From Streptomyces scabiei 87.22 (lineage in GTDB: Bacteria; Actinomycetota; Actinomycetes; Streptomycetales; Streptomycetaceae), in the NCBI RefSeq assembly GCF_000091305.1, contig NC_013929.1, positions 8,618,001-8,682,000 on the forward strand: a DNA stretch of 64,000 bases, in the 5' to 3' direction. The number at the start of each line of letters is the position of its first letter. Positions within the stretch are counted from its first letter, which is position 1. Under the pieces are notes generated by a model. The model did not search any database. It was not told where the DNA came from and saw only the letters and a list, made by a program, of their open reading frames with translations. The translations under genes were made by a program, and so were the position numbers. Positions 33,134 to 42,194 of the stretch are shown piece by piece.

Positions 33134-33662
33134 CCGGGTGGTTCTCCCGTCCGACCGGTGGCGACGGCGGCGGCGTGGCGCCACGGCCGGAGGCGCGGCC
33201 CACCAGCTTCGGGAGCAGACCCCACAGGAGGAGGCACGCCAGGAGGGTGCCCGATCCGGCGACGATCCCGGCCGTCCGGCCGAGCGTCACGTCCACGACG
33301 AGCAGGACGGAACCGGTGAAGGCCGGCATCAGCACGATCATCCCCGCGGTGGCCAGCCGGGACGAGACCCGGACGATGGCGGGCTTGGCGTTCTGCTGGA
33401 AGAGCGAGCGGTGCAGGGCGGCCGGGGCGGTGAAGAGGGTCGCCGCGAGAACCGCGAGCAACAGGGTGGTCACGTAGGTGACACGCTGGAACGTGTCCAG
33501 ATCCGGAAAGCGTGGCGTGAAGGCCAACGTCAGCAGGAACGCGAAGAGGATCTGCACTCCGGTCTGCGTCACCCGCAGCTCCTGGAGCAACTCGGAGAAA
33601 TTGCGGTCCGCGCGTTCGAGGGGCGTCTCGTTGCGCGCGGTGCCGGTGGGTACGTCGGCCAT
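33105..33662 (-). CDS. DUF6328-type four-helix membrane protein
   Basis: 185 residues. The conserved N-terminal segment ELLQELRVTQTGVQILFAFL is followed by membrane helices (TYVTTLLLAVLAATLFTAPA; MIVLMPAFTGSVLLVVDV; IVAGSGTLLACLLLWGLLP). The C-terminus is Pro-rich. ATG start used; a GTG six codons upstream is an alternative. Function unknown for the family. Convergent with and overlapping the ATPase gene. Confidence 0.8.
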   Translation of the reverse strand: MADVPTGTARNETPLERADRNFSELLQELRVTQTGVQILFAFLLTLAFTPRFPDLDTFQRVTYVTTLLLAVLAATLFTAPAALHRSLFQQNAKPAIVRVSSRLATAGMIVLMPAFTGSVLLVVDVTLGRTAGIVAGSGTLLACLLLWGLLPKLVGRASGRGATPPPSPPVGRENHPVRSPADHPR

Positions 33663-33739
33663 GACCGGACGGGTAACCACATGGGTACGACATACGCCGG
33701 CGGGGGGCGGCGGACAGCTCCACCGCCCCCGGCGGTGGG

Positions 33740-34213
33740 TCAGCGGACCCGGCCGTACCAGACGCTCTTCGTCCAGATCTTCTGCAGCCGGACGACGTCA
33801 CCCGTCTTCGGCGAGTGCCAGAGCTTTCCCTTCCCCGCGTAGATACCGACGTGATAGACGTTCGAGCCCGAGTGGAAGAAGACGAGGTCTCCGAGCTTGC
33901 GGCTGCTCGCGGAGATGTGCTTCGTCTTGTTGTACTGCTGCTGGGCAGTACGGGGCAGCTTCTTGCCCGCCTTCTTGAACGAGTAGAGCGTCAGCCCCGA
34001 GCAGTCGAACCTGCCCGGACCCACGGCGCCGTACTTGTAAGGGGAGCCCTTCTTGGAAGCCGCGACCTTGAGTGCCTTCGACGCCACCGTGGCGGCCTCG
34101 GCGCCGGATGCGGCGCCCGGGACCACGATGCTGCCGCCGACGGCGGCGATGGTCAGAGCCGAGGCCGTACCGGCCCGGGTCAACAGCGACGGGACACGAT
34201 TCAGCGCAGACAT
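33740..34213 (-). CDS. Secreted NlpC/P60 cell-wall endopeptidase
   Basis: 157 residues. The signal peptide covers ~1-42 (ASALTIAAVGGSIVVPGAAS), followed by one NlpC/P60 domain with the catalytic Cys71 in RFDCSGL, His121 in YHVGIY and a third polar residue near His133. These enzymes cut D-gamma-glutamyl-diaminopimelate bonds in peptidoglycan. It starts right after a c-di-AMP riboswitch, so expression should fall when c-di-AMP is high, as described for resuscitation-factor and NlpC/P60 genes in Streptomyces. Confidence 0.93.
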   Translation of the reverse strand: MSALNRVPSLLTRAGTASALTIAAVGGSIVVPGAASGAEAATVASKALKVAASKKGSPYKYGAVGPGRFDCSGLTLYSFKKAGKKLPRTAQQQYNKTKHISASSRKLGDLVFFHSGSNVYHVGIYAGKGKLWHSPKTGDVVRLQKIWTKSVWYGRVR

Positions 34214-34221
34214 GCGCAACC

Positions 34222-34382
34222 CTTCGTCAGCCGCCTGTGAAGGATGACCTGTCGGATTCGGGCTGGCGAAGTTGCCCGGCCGCTGACGCGGCTTCACCCC
34301 AAGGGCTGCTCGGCCCGGTCATGGCGTGACCGTTCCGGCGACCCGTCGTGCTTGGGTCCTCCACTCCTGCCGATGCAATCCT
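34222..34382 (-). promoter_or_regulatory. ydaO/yuaA-type c-di-AMP riboswitch
   Basis: Reading toward the NlpC/P60 gene, conserved blocks occur in order: GGAGGACCCA, TTGGGGTGAAGCC, CCGGGCAAC, then AGCCCGAATCCGACAGGTCA and CACAGGCGGC. These match my recollection of the B. subtilis ydaO element (GGGGGACCCA, TTGGGGTGAATC, GGGC-TAAC, GCCCGAACCCGTCAGCTAAC). The aptamer ends about 10 nt before the start codon. In actinobacteria this class shuts off cell-wall hydrolase genes when c-di-AMP binds. Confidence 0.9.
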
Positions 34383-34759
34383 GTCGACCGGTCATCAGGG
34401 CGGCGGCAGGACTCGGCGTCCACCCGGATCGCCCCGCCGCTGCGGCGGGGGCTTGTCGTCAGGAAGGGATCTTGGCGTACTCAAGTGCGAAAATCCCAAC
34501 GGAAACGGGGATTTGTGGTCTTACTCACCACTCGCCCGTTCGGGTGGACAGGGTGATTTCCCTCGTTGTGTCCCACTGGTCGAGGAGGTCCGCACCAGCA
34601 CCGGAATGCTGTACTCCGCCCATGTACCAGGCATCTTGCGCAACTTCACAGGTCCTCACGACGTATGGGCCGATGGGTCGGTCGCGGTAGGCCGACCGGA
34701 GGGCGCCGAGCCGGAACCGGACGCCCCGTCAGTAGTACGGAGCGCGACAGGCGATCGGT
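34383..34759. other. Intergenic; riboswitch promoter region and hairpins, no convincing gene
   Basis: Contains a hairpin with eight-bp arms (CCCCGCCG/CGGCGGGG at 34432-34450) and a second one (AAATCCC/GGGATTT at 34491-34514), in DNA with lower GC than the surroundings. The + frame here (LVEEVRTSTGMLYSAHVPGI) looks weakly protein-like but matches nothing I know; it may be a gene remnant. Confidence 0.55.
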
Positions 34760-35077
34760 TCAGGCCGGCGAGTCCTCCGCCTCCGGCGGCAGCGCCACCC
34801 GTCCGGCGCGGCGCTCCCCGTCCAGGACGCGCAGCGCCCGCGCGAGCGTCGGCGCGTGCACCTCGCTCTCCCCGCGCTTGTGCATCAGTTCGAGCGCGTC
34901 GCGCAGGGCGGTCGCCTTCGAGACCAGCGCCTGTGCCGCACGCAACCCGCGATAGGTATCGCCCGGACGGGCCGGATTGATCCGGCCGATCAGGTCCAGC
35001 ACGTCCAGGTAACGGTCGATCAGCTCCGCCTCGGCGCGGGTGAGCGCGGGCAGTGGCGGCAGCTCCGGGGGCAGCAT
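34760..35077 (-). CDS. Hypothetical helical protein downstream of the ClpP-like gene
   Basis: 105 residues, predicted all-helical: LTRAEAELIDRYLDVLDLIG, then TYRGLRAAQALVSKATALRD and LARALRVLDGERRAGR. No signal peptide or known motif. The ATG at MLPPELPPL has AGGTGAGG upstream and starts 8 nt after the stop of the ClpP-like gene, so the two are an operon and may act together. Function unknown. Confidence 0.7.
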   Translation of the reverse strand: MLPPELPPLPALTRAEAELIDRYLDVLDLIGRINPARPGDTYRGLRAAQALVSKATALRDALELMHKRGESEVHAPTLARALRVLDGERRAGRVALPPEAEDSPA

Positions 35078-35084
35078 CCGCGCC

Positions 35085-35582
35085 TCACCTCGCCCCGGGG
35101 AACGGGGGCGAGGGGGGTGTGACATCGGTCCTGCGGCTTTGGACAACCCGGTCTGCCAGGCCGTACGCCACCGCCGCCTCGGCGTCGAGGAACGTGTCCC
35201 GCTCGATGTCGGCACCGATCCGCTCCGGGCTCCGCCCCGTGTGCCGGACGAGCATCTCCTCCATGGTCCGGCGGTGGCGCGTCAACTCCTCGGCCCGGAT
35301 CGCCGGATCACCGGCCTGCCCCTCGACCGGGTCGGCCATGGCCGGCTGGTGGATCAGTGCGCGGGCCCCCGGCAGCATCGACCGCTTGCCCGGTGTGCCC
35401 GCGGCCGGCAGCACCGCGGCGGCCGACCCCGCCTGCCCCGGGCAGACCGTCTCCACGTCACAGGTGACGAACCGGTTCGTGTCGTAGAGCGCGGTCATCG
35501 CGGTGAGCGTCCGGTACCCCGCGCCGGTGCGCTCGGTGAACTCGGGCAGCACATGGCGGGCGGACGGTGGGCGCTCGGGCAT
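35085..35582 (-). CDS. ClpP-family protein with internal deletion
   Basis: 165 residues against ~200-220 for Streptomyces ClpP. The N-terminus RHVLPEFTERTGAGYRT runs straight into LTAMTALYDTNRFVTCDVET, skipping about 50 residues that carry the first beta strands and the oxyanion loop (NSPGG region) in normal ClpP. The triad is nevertheless kept: Ser53 in GQAGSAAAV, His78 in LIHQP (25 apart, as in E. coli) and Asp129 in DIERD. The junction near 35508 is in frame. It may be a structural or regulatory subunit of another ClpP, or a decaying paralogue. Operon with a small helical protein. Confidence 0.85.
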   Translation of the reverse strand: MPERPPSARHVLPEFTERTGAGYRTLTAMTALYDTNRFVTCDVETVCPGQAGSAAAVLPAAGTPGKRSMLPGARALIHQPAMADPVEGQAGDPAIRAEELTRHRRTMEEMLVRHTGRSPERIGADIERDTFLDAEAAVAYGLADRVVQSRRTDVTPPSPPFPGAR

Positions 35583-35726
35583 GGATGTGCCTCCTCTGAT
35601 CGACTTCCGTAAAAAATGTACAGGACGTACGTAGTGCGGAGGAGAGGACCGCGATCGGCCGAGAGCGAAAAGACCCAGCCGACGGTGCGGGGTGCCGCCG
35701 ATGGTGAGAGTGCCGTGGAAAGTGGG

Positions 35727-35759
35727 AGATCCCCGCGCAGCGAGGCTTCGCGGGGATCT
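35727..35759 (-). terminator. Strong hairpin after the Tat-type secreted protein
   Basis: Perfect 11-bp stem AGATCCCCGCG/CGCGGGGATCT with an 11-nt loop, 22 bp beyond the stop codon. Confidence 0.75.
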
Positions 35760-35781
35760 CGGGTGGGCCGTGTCCGGCCGG

Positions 35782-36162
35782 TCAGTTCAGTGGTGCGGGA
35801 GCCGGGGTCCCGTAGAAGGTGACGGGCGGCCAGCCGCGGGCGGCGGCGAGCGTGTTCAGGGCTTCCGCGACGTCGAGCGCGGTAATCCGCTGGGCGGCCG
35901 GCGCCTCCGTCGTGCCGACGCTGAAACCGATCGTCAGTTCCGTCATCTCGGTACCGGGCATCCGGACCGTGCCGCTGAACCGGGTGCCGTCCGGGAAGTC
36001 GGCGGCGGCCGACGACCTGCTGTCGGTGTCGGTGTCGGCGCCGGTGGCCGTCTTCGCGCTCACCGCCGTCGCCTCCTGGGTGGTGGCGTTCGTCGTGAGG
36101 ACCGCCCCTGCCGCCGCCGATCCCGAGTACCCGAGCAGTGACCGCCTGGAAAGACCGGACAT
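35782..36162 (-). CDS. Hypothetical Tat-exported protein
   Basis: 126 residues. A twin-arginine signal (LSRRSLLGYSGSAAAGAVLT) is followed by a Thr/Ala/Asp-rich linker and a small domain (FSGTVRMPGTEMTELTIGFS; ALDVAEALNTLAAARGWPP). Export in folded form is therefore predicted. I do not recognise the domain. A strong hairpin terminator follows. Upstream there is only a short gap to a divergent YefM-like gene. Confidence 0.75.
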   Translation of the reverse strand: MSGLSRRSLLGYSGSAAAGAVLTTNATTQEATAVSAKTATGADTDTDSRSSAAADFPDGTRFSGTVRMPGTEMTELTIGFSVGTTEAPAAQRITALDVAEALNTLAAARGWPPVTFYGTPAPAPLN

Positions 36163-36287
36163 CGTTCCCCCTGTGTCTGGTTGTCATGAACGCCTCCTGC
36201 CGGAGGTGGAGCCCGATCGTACGAAGGGGGCGATCGCCCTGGGCCAGAATCGGATCTTCCGCTCCGGGCGGTGAGGAAGCCCCGGTC

Positions 36288-36293
36288 TAAGCT
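36288..36293 (+). promoter_or_regulatory. -10 element of the YefM-like gene
   Basis: TAAGCT lies seven bases before the ATG, predicting a leaderless or near-leaderless mRNA. No convincing -35 is visible. Confidence 0.35.
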
Positions 36294-36300
36294 GGATTCC

Positions 36301-36579
36301 ATGGCCTACGAGATTCCGGTGACGCAAGCCAGGGCTGAGCTCGCCGAACTGATCAACCGCGTGGTCTACGGCGGCGAGCGCGTCGTCGTGACACGCCACG
36401 GCAAGCCCCTCGTCGCCCTGGTCTCCGCAGCCGACCTGGAACAGCTCGAATCCCTCCAGGAGCCCACGGACGAGCCGGTGATCAGCTCCGTCTCCCGCGT
36501 CCGCGAGGTCGCGCCGACGGCCAGGGAGCAGCAGAGGTTCGGCATGACGGCCGAGCGCCGGGGGACGGGGGCGTCCTAG
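36301..36579 (+). CDS. Phd/YefM-family antitoxin (orphan)
   Basis: 92 residues. The N-terminal Phd/YefM fold is clear: EIPVTQARAELAELINRVVY, then GERVVVTRHGKPLVALVSAA. The C-terminal ~35 residues would be the toxin-binding tail. No YoeB, Doc or PIN toxin gene is adjacent: the next gene downstream is on the opposite strand, and the upstream one is a secreted protein. It may be solitary, or act as a regulator or with a distant toxin. Confidence 0.88.
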   Translation: MAYEIPVTQARAELAELINRVVYGGERVVVTRHGKPLVALVSAADLEQLESLQEPTDEPVISSVSRVREVAPTAREQQRFGMTAERRGTGAS

Positions 36580-36679
36580 CGGGCGTGTGGGGCGGGGGCA
36601 CGAAGGCCGTGCGCCCCCGTCCGCTACAGCGGGGGCGCACGGCCGGTCCTGGTGGTGGCCGGGGTCGGCCTCGGACGGG

Positions 36680-37777
36680 TCAGCCGGCCGGGACCGGGGC
36701 GGGGGCCGGCTCGGTGGCGGTCCGCTCGGCGGGCTTCGGGGCACGCCTGAGCAGGTGACCCAGCAGGACGGCCGTCAGGCCGAAGGCCGCCCAGGCGGTC
36801 AGGACGAGGGCCGGGGCGAGGGCGGCCGCACCGTCGAAGAAGGACACCGAGCGCAGCAGCGACACACCCGCACCCGGCGGGAGGAGCCGGCCGAGGGCGC
36901 CCGCCGGTTCGGGCAGCAGCTGGGGCGCGGTGGCGGCGCCCGCGAAGGGGTTGCCGACGAAGACGATCAGCAGGGCGCCCAGGCCCATGCCCGGCTTGCC
37001 GAGCAGGGAGGCGAATCCGGCCACGGTGCCGCCGACGGCCAGTGTCGTCAGGCTCAGCACGCCGGCCTCGGCCCACCAGTGACCGCCGAGCACGCCCAGC
37101 CAGCTCTCCGTGATCGCGGTGGCGGCGAGCCCGACCAGCACGGCGGCTCCGACCAGCGCACCGGCCGCACGCCCCCGGCGCAGACCGAGCAGGGTGACCA
37201 TGGCACCGGAGGCGGTACCCGCCAGGGCCAGCGGCAGCACGCCGGCACCGAAGGCCGCCCCCCGCGGGTCGTTCGGCGAGGTGGCCACCACATCGGTGAT
37301 CGCGACCCGGACCCCCTCCTCGGCGGCCTGCTGGGTCACGGCCTGCTGCAGCAACTGGGCCACCATCGGGCTCGCCGCCGAGGCGGTGAGCAGCTTCGGC
37401 CCCGCCTGGGTGACGACCACCGCGCCGTATACGGTCCGGTCCTCGATCGCCTCCCGCGCGGCCGTCTCGTCGGCGTAGCGGTGGATCTCGAAGGCGCCCT
37501 CCCGGTGCGCCAGTTGCTTCTCGACCTGGGTGACCGCGGTGGCCGGACCGGCCACACCGAGCGGCAGGTCGCGTGGTGCGGTCCGGGCGTTGGGCCACGC
37601 GAAGGCCCACAGTGCGAGAGCCGCGACCAGCGGGATCAGGACGATGACGGCGGCCATACGGCGGTTCGGGGGTACCGAGTGGGCCGGGGCCGACGTGCCG
37701 ACGGCGGTGGCGGGGGTGGTGCCTGCGCCTGTGTCGGTGGCCTTGGCCGCGGTGGATGCTGCGGACGGGGCGGACAT
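36680..37777 (-). CDS. Multi-pass membrane protein, ABC-2/YhgE-like
   Basis: 365 residues. One N-terminal membrane helix (AAVIVLIPLVAALALWAFAW), a ~130-residue external domain (GPATAVTQVEKQLAHREGAF; TVYGAVVVTQAGPKLLTASA), then five C-terminal helices. This is the layout of YhgE/Pip or ABC-2-type permeases with no ATPase beside it. It is divergent from a TetR regulator with tandem operators between them, so it is the probable repressed target, perhaps an efflux or cell-envelope protein. Confidence 0.8.
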   Translation of the reverse strand: MSAPSAASTAAKATDTGAGTTPATAVGTSAPAHSVPPNRRMAAVIVLIPLVAALALWAFAWPNARTAPRDLPLGVAGPATAVTQVEKQLAHREGAFEIHRYADETAAREAIEDRTVYGAVVVTQAGPKLLTASAASPMVAQLLQQAVTQQAAEEGVRVAITDVVATSPNDPRGAAFGAGVLPLALAGTASGAMVTLLGLRRGRAAGALVGAAVLVGLAATAITESWLGVLGGHWWAEAGVLSLTTLAVGGTVAGFASLLGKPGMGLGALLIVFVGNPFAGAATAPQLLPEPAGALGRLLPPGAGVSLLRSVSFFDGAAALAPALVLTAWAAFGLTAVLLGHLLRRAPKPAERTATEPAPAPVPAG

Positions 37778-37867
37778 GGTTCTCCTCGGTGGGGAGTAAG
37801 GGGTGGGCGGGGTAGTCGCCGCGGCGGTTGCTCGGCGACAGGGCGGCGGTGGTGCTGGGCCGCTAAA

Positions 37868-37947
37868 AAGAAGGAGCGTTCGTTTTTCTTGGCTTCACCA
37901 TCCTCCCGGCGTCGCGTCTTGTCAAGAAGGAACGTTCGTTTTACGTT
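37868..37947. promoter_or_regulatory. Divergent promoters and tandem TetR operators
   Basis: Two near-identical 20-bp direct repeats (AAGAAGGARCGTTCGTTTT) start 56 bp apart, at 37868 and 37924. The second fills the spacer of the tetR promoter TTGTCA-17-TACGTT, which is leaderless. The opposite strand reads TTGACA at almost the same bases, followed 17 nt later by GATGGT, so the two divergent promoters share one -35 block. Confidence 0.8.
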
Positions 37948-37954
37948 GGGCGCC

Positions 37955-38584
37955 ATGCCCCGCGTATCCCAGGAGCGTCTCGACGCCCGCCGCCGCCAGA
38001 TCCTCGACGCCGCCGCCCGCTGCTTCGCCCGCAACGGCTTCCACGCCACCTCGATGCAGGACGTGCTGAAGGAGGCCGACCTCTCCGCCGGGGCGGTCTA
38101 CCGCTACTTCAGCGGCAAGGAAGAACTGATCGCGGCGATCGTCGGCGAGGTCCTCGACGATGTCCGCAGCGCGTTCGAGGATGCGGCGCTGCAGGGTCCG
38201 CCCCCGCCGCCGGACGTCCTGCTCGGCGCCGTGCTGCGCCGCATCCTGCACCGGCAGCCGACGCTCGGGGAGGCGGGGGAGTCCCTGTACCCGAAGCTGA
38301 TGGTGCAGGTGTGGGCCGAGACGCTGCGCAATGCCGAACTGCACGCGATCCTCGCCGAGGGCTTCGCCCAGGTCCGCAGCCCCTGGATCAGGATCGTCGA
38401 GGCGTACCAGGACGCCGGGATGATGCGGGCGGACATCCCCGCCGTCAGCGTGGCACGCACGATGGTCGCGCTGGCCCAGGGTTTCGCGGCCCAGAACGCG
38501 CTGTTCGGTGACGTACCGGTCCAGGTGTTGGAGCTGGGCGTGAAGGCCCTGATGAGCATGGAGGTCAGGGGCGACGGCGGCTGA
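37955..38584 (+). CDS. TetR-family repressor
   Basis: 209 residues. The N-terminal HTH is intact (RRQILDAAARCFARNGFHAT, SMQDVLKEADLSAGAVYRYF, SGKEEL); the C-terminal ligand domain is helical, with a FAQVRSPWIRIVEAYQDAGM segment. It likely represses itself and the divergent membrane protein through the twin operators. ATG lies at the predicted transcription start. Ligand unknown. Confidence 0.93.
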   Translation: MPRVSQERLDARRRQILDAAARCFARNGFHATSMQDVLKEADLSAGAVYRYFSGKEELIAAIVGEVLDDVRSAFEDAALQGPPPPPDVLLGAVLRRILHRQPTLGEAGESLYPKLMVQVWAETLRNAELHAILAEGFAQVRSPWIRIVEAYQDAGMMRADIPAVSVARTMVALAQGFAAQNALFGDVPVQVLELGVKALMSMEVRGDGG

Positions 38585-38702
38585 GCGGGGGCCGGGGCGG
38601 GACAACGGGAGGCGCCTGGGAGTGACGGGAGCGGAACATGGGCGGGGGTGGTCGGCCGGCCCGGCGCACGGCGGGGCGTGGCCCACGGAGATCACGGCCC
38701 GG

Positions 38703-38734
38703 TTAACGTCGTCGAAACGCCGTCCGATTAGCCT
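38703..38734 (+). promoter_or_regulatory. GlnR box and -10 of the urease operon
   Basis: TTAAC, six bases, GAAAC matches the GlnR consensus gTnAc-N6-GaAAc at all but the first base. TAGCCT, a TAnnnT -10, follows at 38729. ureA of S. coelicolor is a known GlnR target, so nitrogen control is expected. Confidence 0.75.
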
Positions 38735-38817
38735 GCGGCCACGCCACCAGCGAATTTGCCCGGTGGCGAGGCAACCGGACCCCGCACGGTCCGGAGCGAG
38801 GATGTGAGGTGGACGCC

Positions 38818-39120
38818 GTGCAACTGACCCCGCACGAGCAGGAGAGGCTGCTGATCCATGTGGCGGCCGACGTGGCGGAGAAGCGCCGGGCCCGCGGGCT
38901 CAAGCTGAACCACCCCGAGGCCGTGGCGCTCATCACCGCTCACCTCCTCGAAGGCGCCCGGGACGGCCGCACCGTGGCCGAACTGATGGCGTCCGGGCGG
39001 AAGTTGCTCACCCGGGACGACGTCATGGAGGGCATCCCGGAGATGATCCACGACGTCCAGGTCGAGGCGACCTTCCCGGACGGCACCAAGCTCGTCACCG
39101 TCCACGACCCGATCGTCTGA
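38818..39120 (+). CDS. ureA: Urease gamma subunit
   Basis: 100 residues, the standard length. Starts at the GTG of VQLTPHEQERLL, which has GAGGTGG upstream; an in-frame GTG three codons earlier is less likely. Hallmarks: ADVAEKRRARGLKLNHPEAV, then LMASGRKLLTRDDVMEGIPE. Forms the (alpha-beta-gamma)3 apoenzyme that hydrolyses urea to ammonia and CO2 in the cytoplasm. First gene of ureABCFGD. Confidence 0.97.
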   Translation: MQLTPHEQERLLIHVAADVAEKRRARGLKLNHPEAVALITAHLLEGARDGRTVAELMASGRKLLTRDDVMEGIPEMIHDVQVEATFPDGTKLVTVHDPIV

Positions 39121-39130
39121 GAGGGCCGCG

Positions 39131-39467
39131 ATGTCCACGACCCGCGCCTCCGAGGAGACCGCGATGATTCCCGGCGAGATCCTCTTCGCTTCCGGCCCGA
39201 TCGTCTACAACGAGGGCCGTGAGGTCACCCGGCTCACCGTCCTCAACGCCGCCGACCGGCCCGTGCAGGTCGGCTCCCACTACCACTTCGCCGAGGCCAA
39301 CCCGGGCCTGGAGTTCGACCGCGCGGCCGCGCGCGGGAAGCGGCTGAACGTAGCCGCCGGCACCGCCGTGCGCTTCGAGCCCGGGATCCCGGCCGAGGTG
39401 GAACTCGTACCCCTCGCCGGCGCCCGTGTCGTGCCCGGACTGCGCGGGGAGACCGGAGGTGCCCTCG

Positions 39468-39475
<8 letters not shown>
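39131..39475 (+). CDS. ureB: Urease beta subunit
   Basis: 114 residues; the canonical part begins at MIPGEILFASGPI, so an internal ATG at 39164 is an alternative start giving the usual ~103 residues. VQVGSHYHFAEANPGLEFDR and GKRLNVAAGTAVRFEPG are diagnostic. Starts 10 nt after ureA and overlaps ureC by eight bases. Confidence 0.95.
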
Positions 39476-41189
<1,714 letters not shown>

Positions 41190-41258
41190 TGGCCGGGGTG
41201 GTGCACGGGATGCGATGCCGGACCTTCGGGGTGCGACGTCCGAGGAGAGGGGGCCGCG

Positions 41259-41933
41259 ATGTCTAGGGCCGCACTGCTCGTCCTGGCCGACGGCCGGTTC
41301 CCCGCCGGAGGGCACGCGCACTCCGGCGGGGCCGAGGCGGCGGTCAAGGCCGGGCTGATCACCGGGGCGGAGGGGCTGGAGGCCTTCTGCCGGGGGCGGT
41401 TGCACACGGCCGGGCTGGTGGCGGCCGGGCTGGCCGCCGCCGCCGCGCTCGGCGTGGATCCGGCGGACCTGGACGCGGCCGCGGACGCCCGGACGCCGTC
41501 CGTCGCCCTGCGGGGTGCTTCACGGAAGCTGGGGCGGCAGTTGATGCGGGCGGCGCGGGCGACCTGGCCGTCGGCGGAACTGGACGCGCTGGCGCGGGAG
41601 TTCCCCAAGGGGGCGCACCAGCCGGTGGTGCTGGGGGTGGTGGCCAGGGCGGCCGGGCTGGGGGCGGACGACGCGGCGTACTGCTCGGCGTACGAGAGTG
41701 TGAGCGGGGCGGCGAGTGCGGTGGTGCGGTTGCTGAGTCTCGATCCGTTCGACGCGACCGGGGTGTTGGCGCGGTTGGCTCCCGAGCTGGATGTGGTGGT
41801 GGGGGAGGCGGTGGACGCGGCTCGGGGGGTGGGGCGGGCGGGGGTGGAGTGTCTGCCGGCGGCGTCCGGGCCGCTGTTGGAGATCGGGGCGGAGGTTCAT
41901 GCGGGGTGGTCCGTGCGGCTGTTCGCTTCCTGA
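41259..41933 (+). CDS. ureF: Urease accessory protein UreF
   Basis: 224 residues, helical, with LVLADGRFPAGGHAHSGGAE and FPKGAHQPVVLGVVARAAGL, and the end SGPLLEIGAEVHAGWSVRLF typical of actinobacterial UreF. It works with UreD and UreG as the GTPase-activating scaffold for nickel insertion. Starts 70 bp after ureC. Confidence 0.93.
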   Translation: MSRAALLVLADGRFPAGGHAHSGGAEAAVKAGLITGAEGLEAFCRGRLHTAGLVAAGLAAAAALGVDPADLDAAADARTPSVALRGASRKLGRQLMRAARATWPSAELDALAREFPKGAHQPVVLGVVARAAGLGADDAAYCSAYESVSGAASAVVRLLSLDPFDATGVLARLAPELDVVVGEAVDAARGVGRAGVECLPAASGPLLEIGAEVHAGWSVRLFAS

Positions 41934-42011
41934 GTTTCCTCGCCCCCGCCGCCCCTACCCGTCCCATCCTTGAGGGGCTGCGCCCCTCGCCCCCGTACGT
42001 CCGCCCGGTGG

Positions 42012-42122
42012 GGCTTCTCGCGCAGTTCCCCGCGCCCCTGAAAAGCAGGGGCTGCGCCCCGAGCTTTTCAGGCCCGCAGGGGCCTGATGTTTTTGGGGGC
42101 GCGGGGAACTGCGCGAGAAGCC
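42012..42122. repeat. Nested palindromic repeat between ureF and ureG
   Basis: Perfect 27-bp inverted arms at 42012-42038 and 42096-42122 (core GCGCAGTTCCCCGCGCCCC). They enclose a second stem (CCTGAAAAGC/GCTTTTCAGG at 42037-42046 and 42063-42072) with an innermost GGGGC/GCCCC. The outer arm is a repeat found widely between Streptomyces genes; a relative occurs at 26636-26660. It lies inside an operon and could attenuate transcription into ureG. Confidence 0.9.
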
Positions 42123-42194
42123 TCATCGGACCCGCACCCGCCCCACGACCGTCGCACCACCCCAATTCCGCGACCCACGGCCAAGGAGCCACCC

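Noticed and set aside
34566..34955. Possible + strand gene in the low-GC region before the ClpP operon
   Set aside because: No ribosome-binding site, no motif, and it runs antisense into the small helical protein; kept only as a possible remnant.
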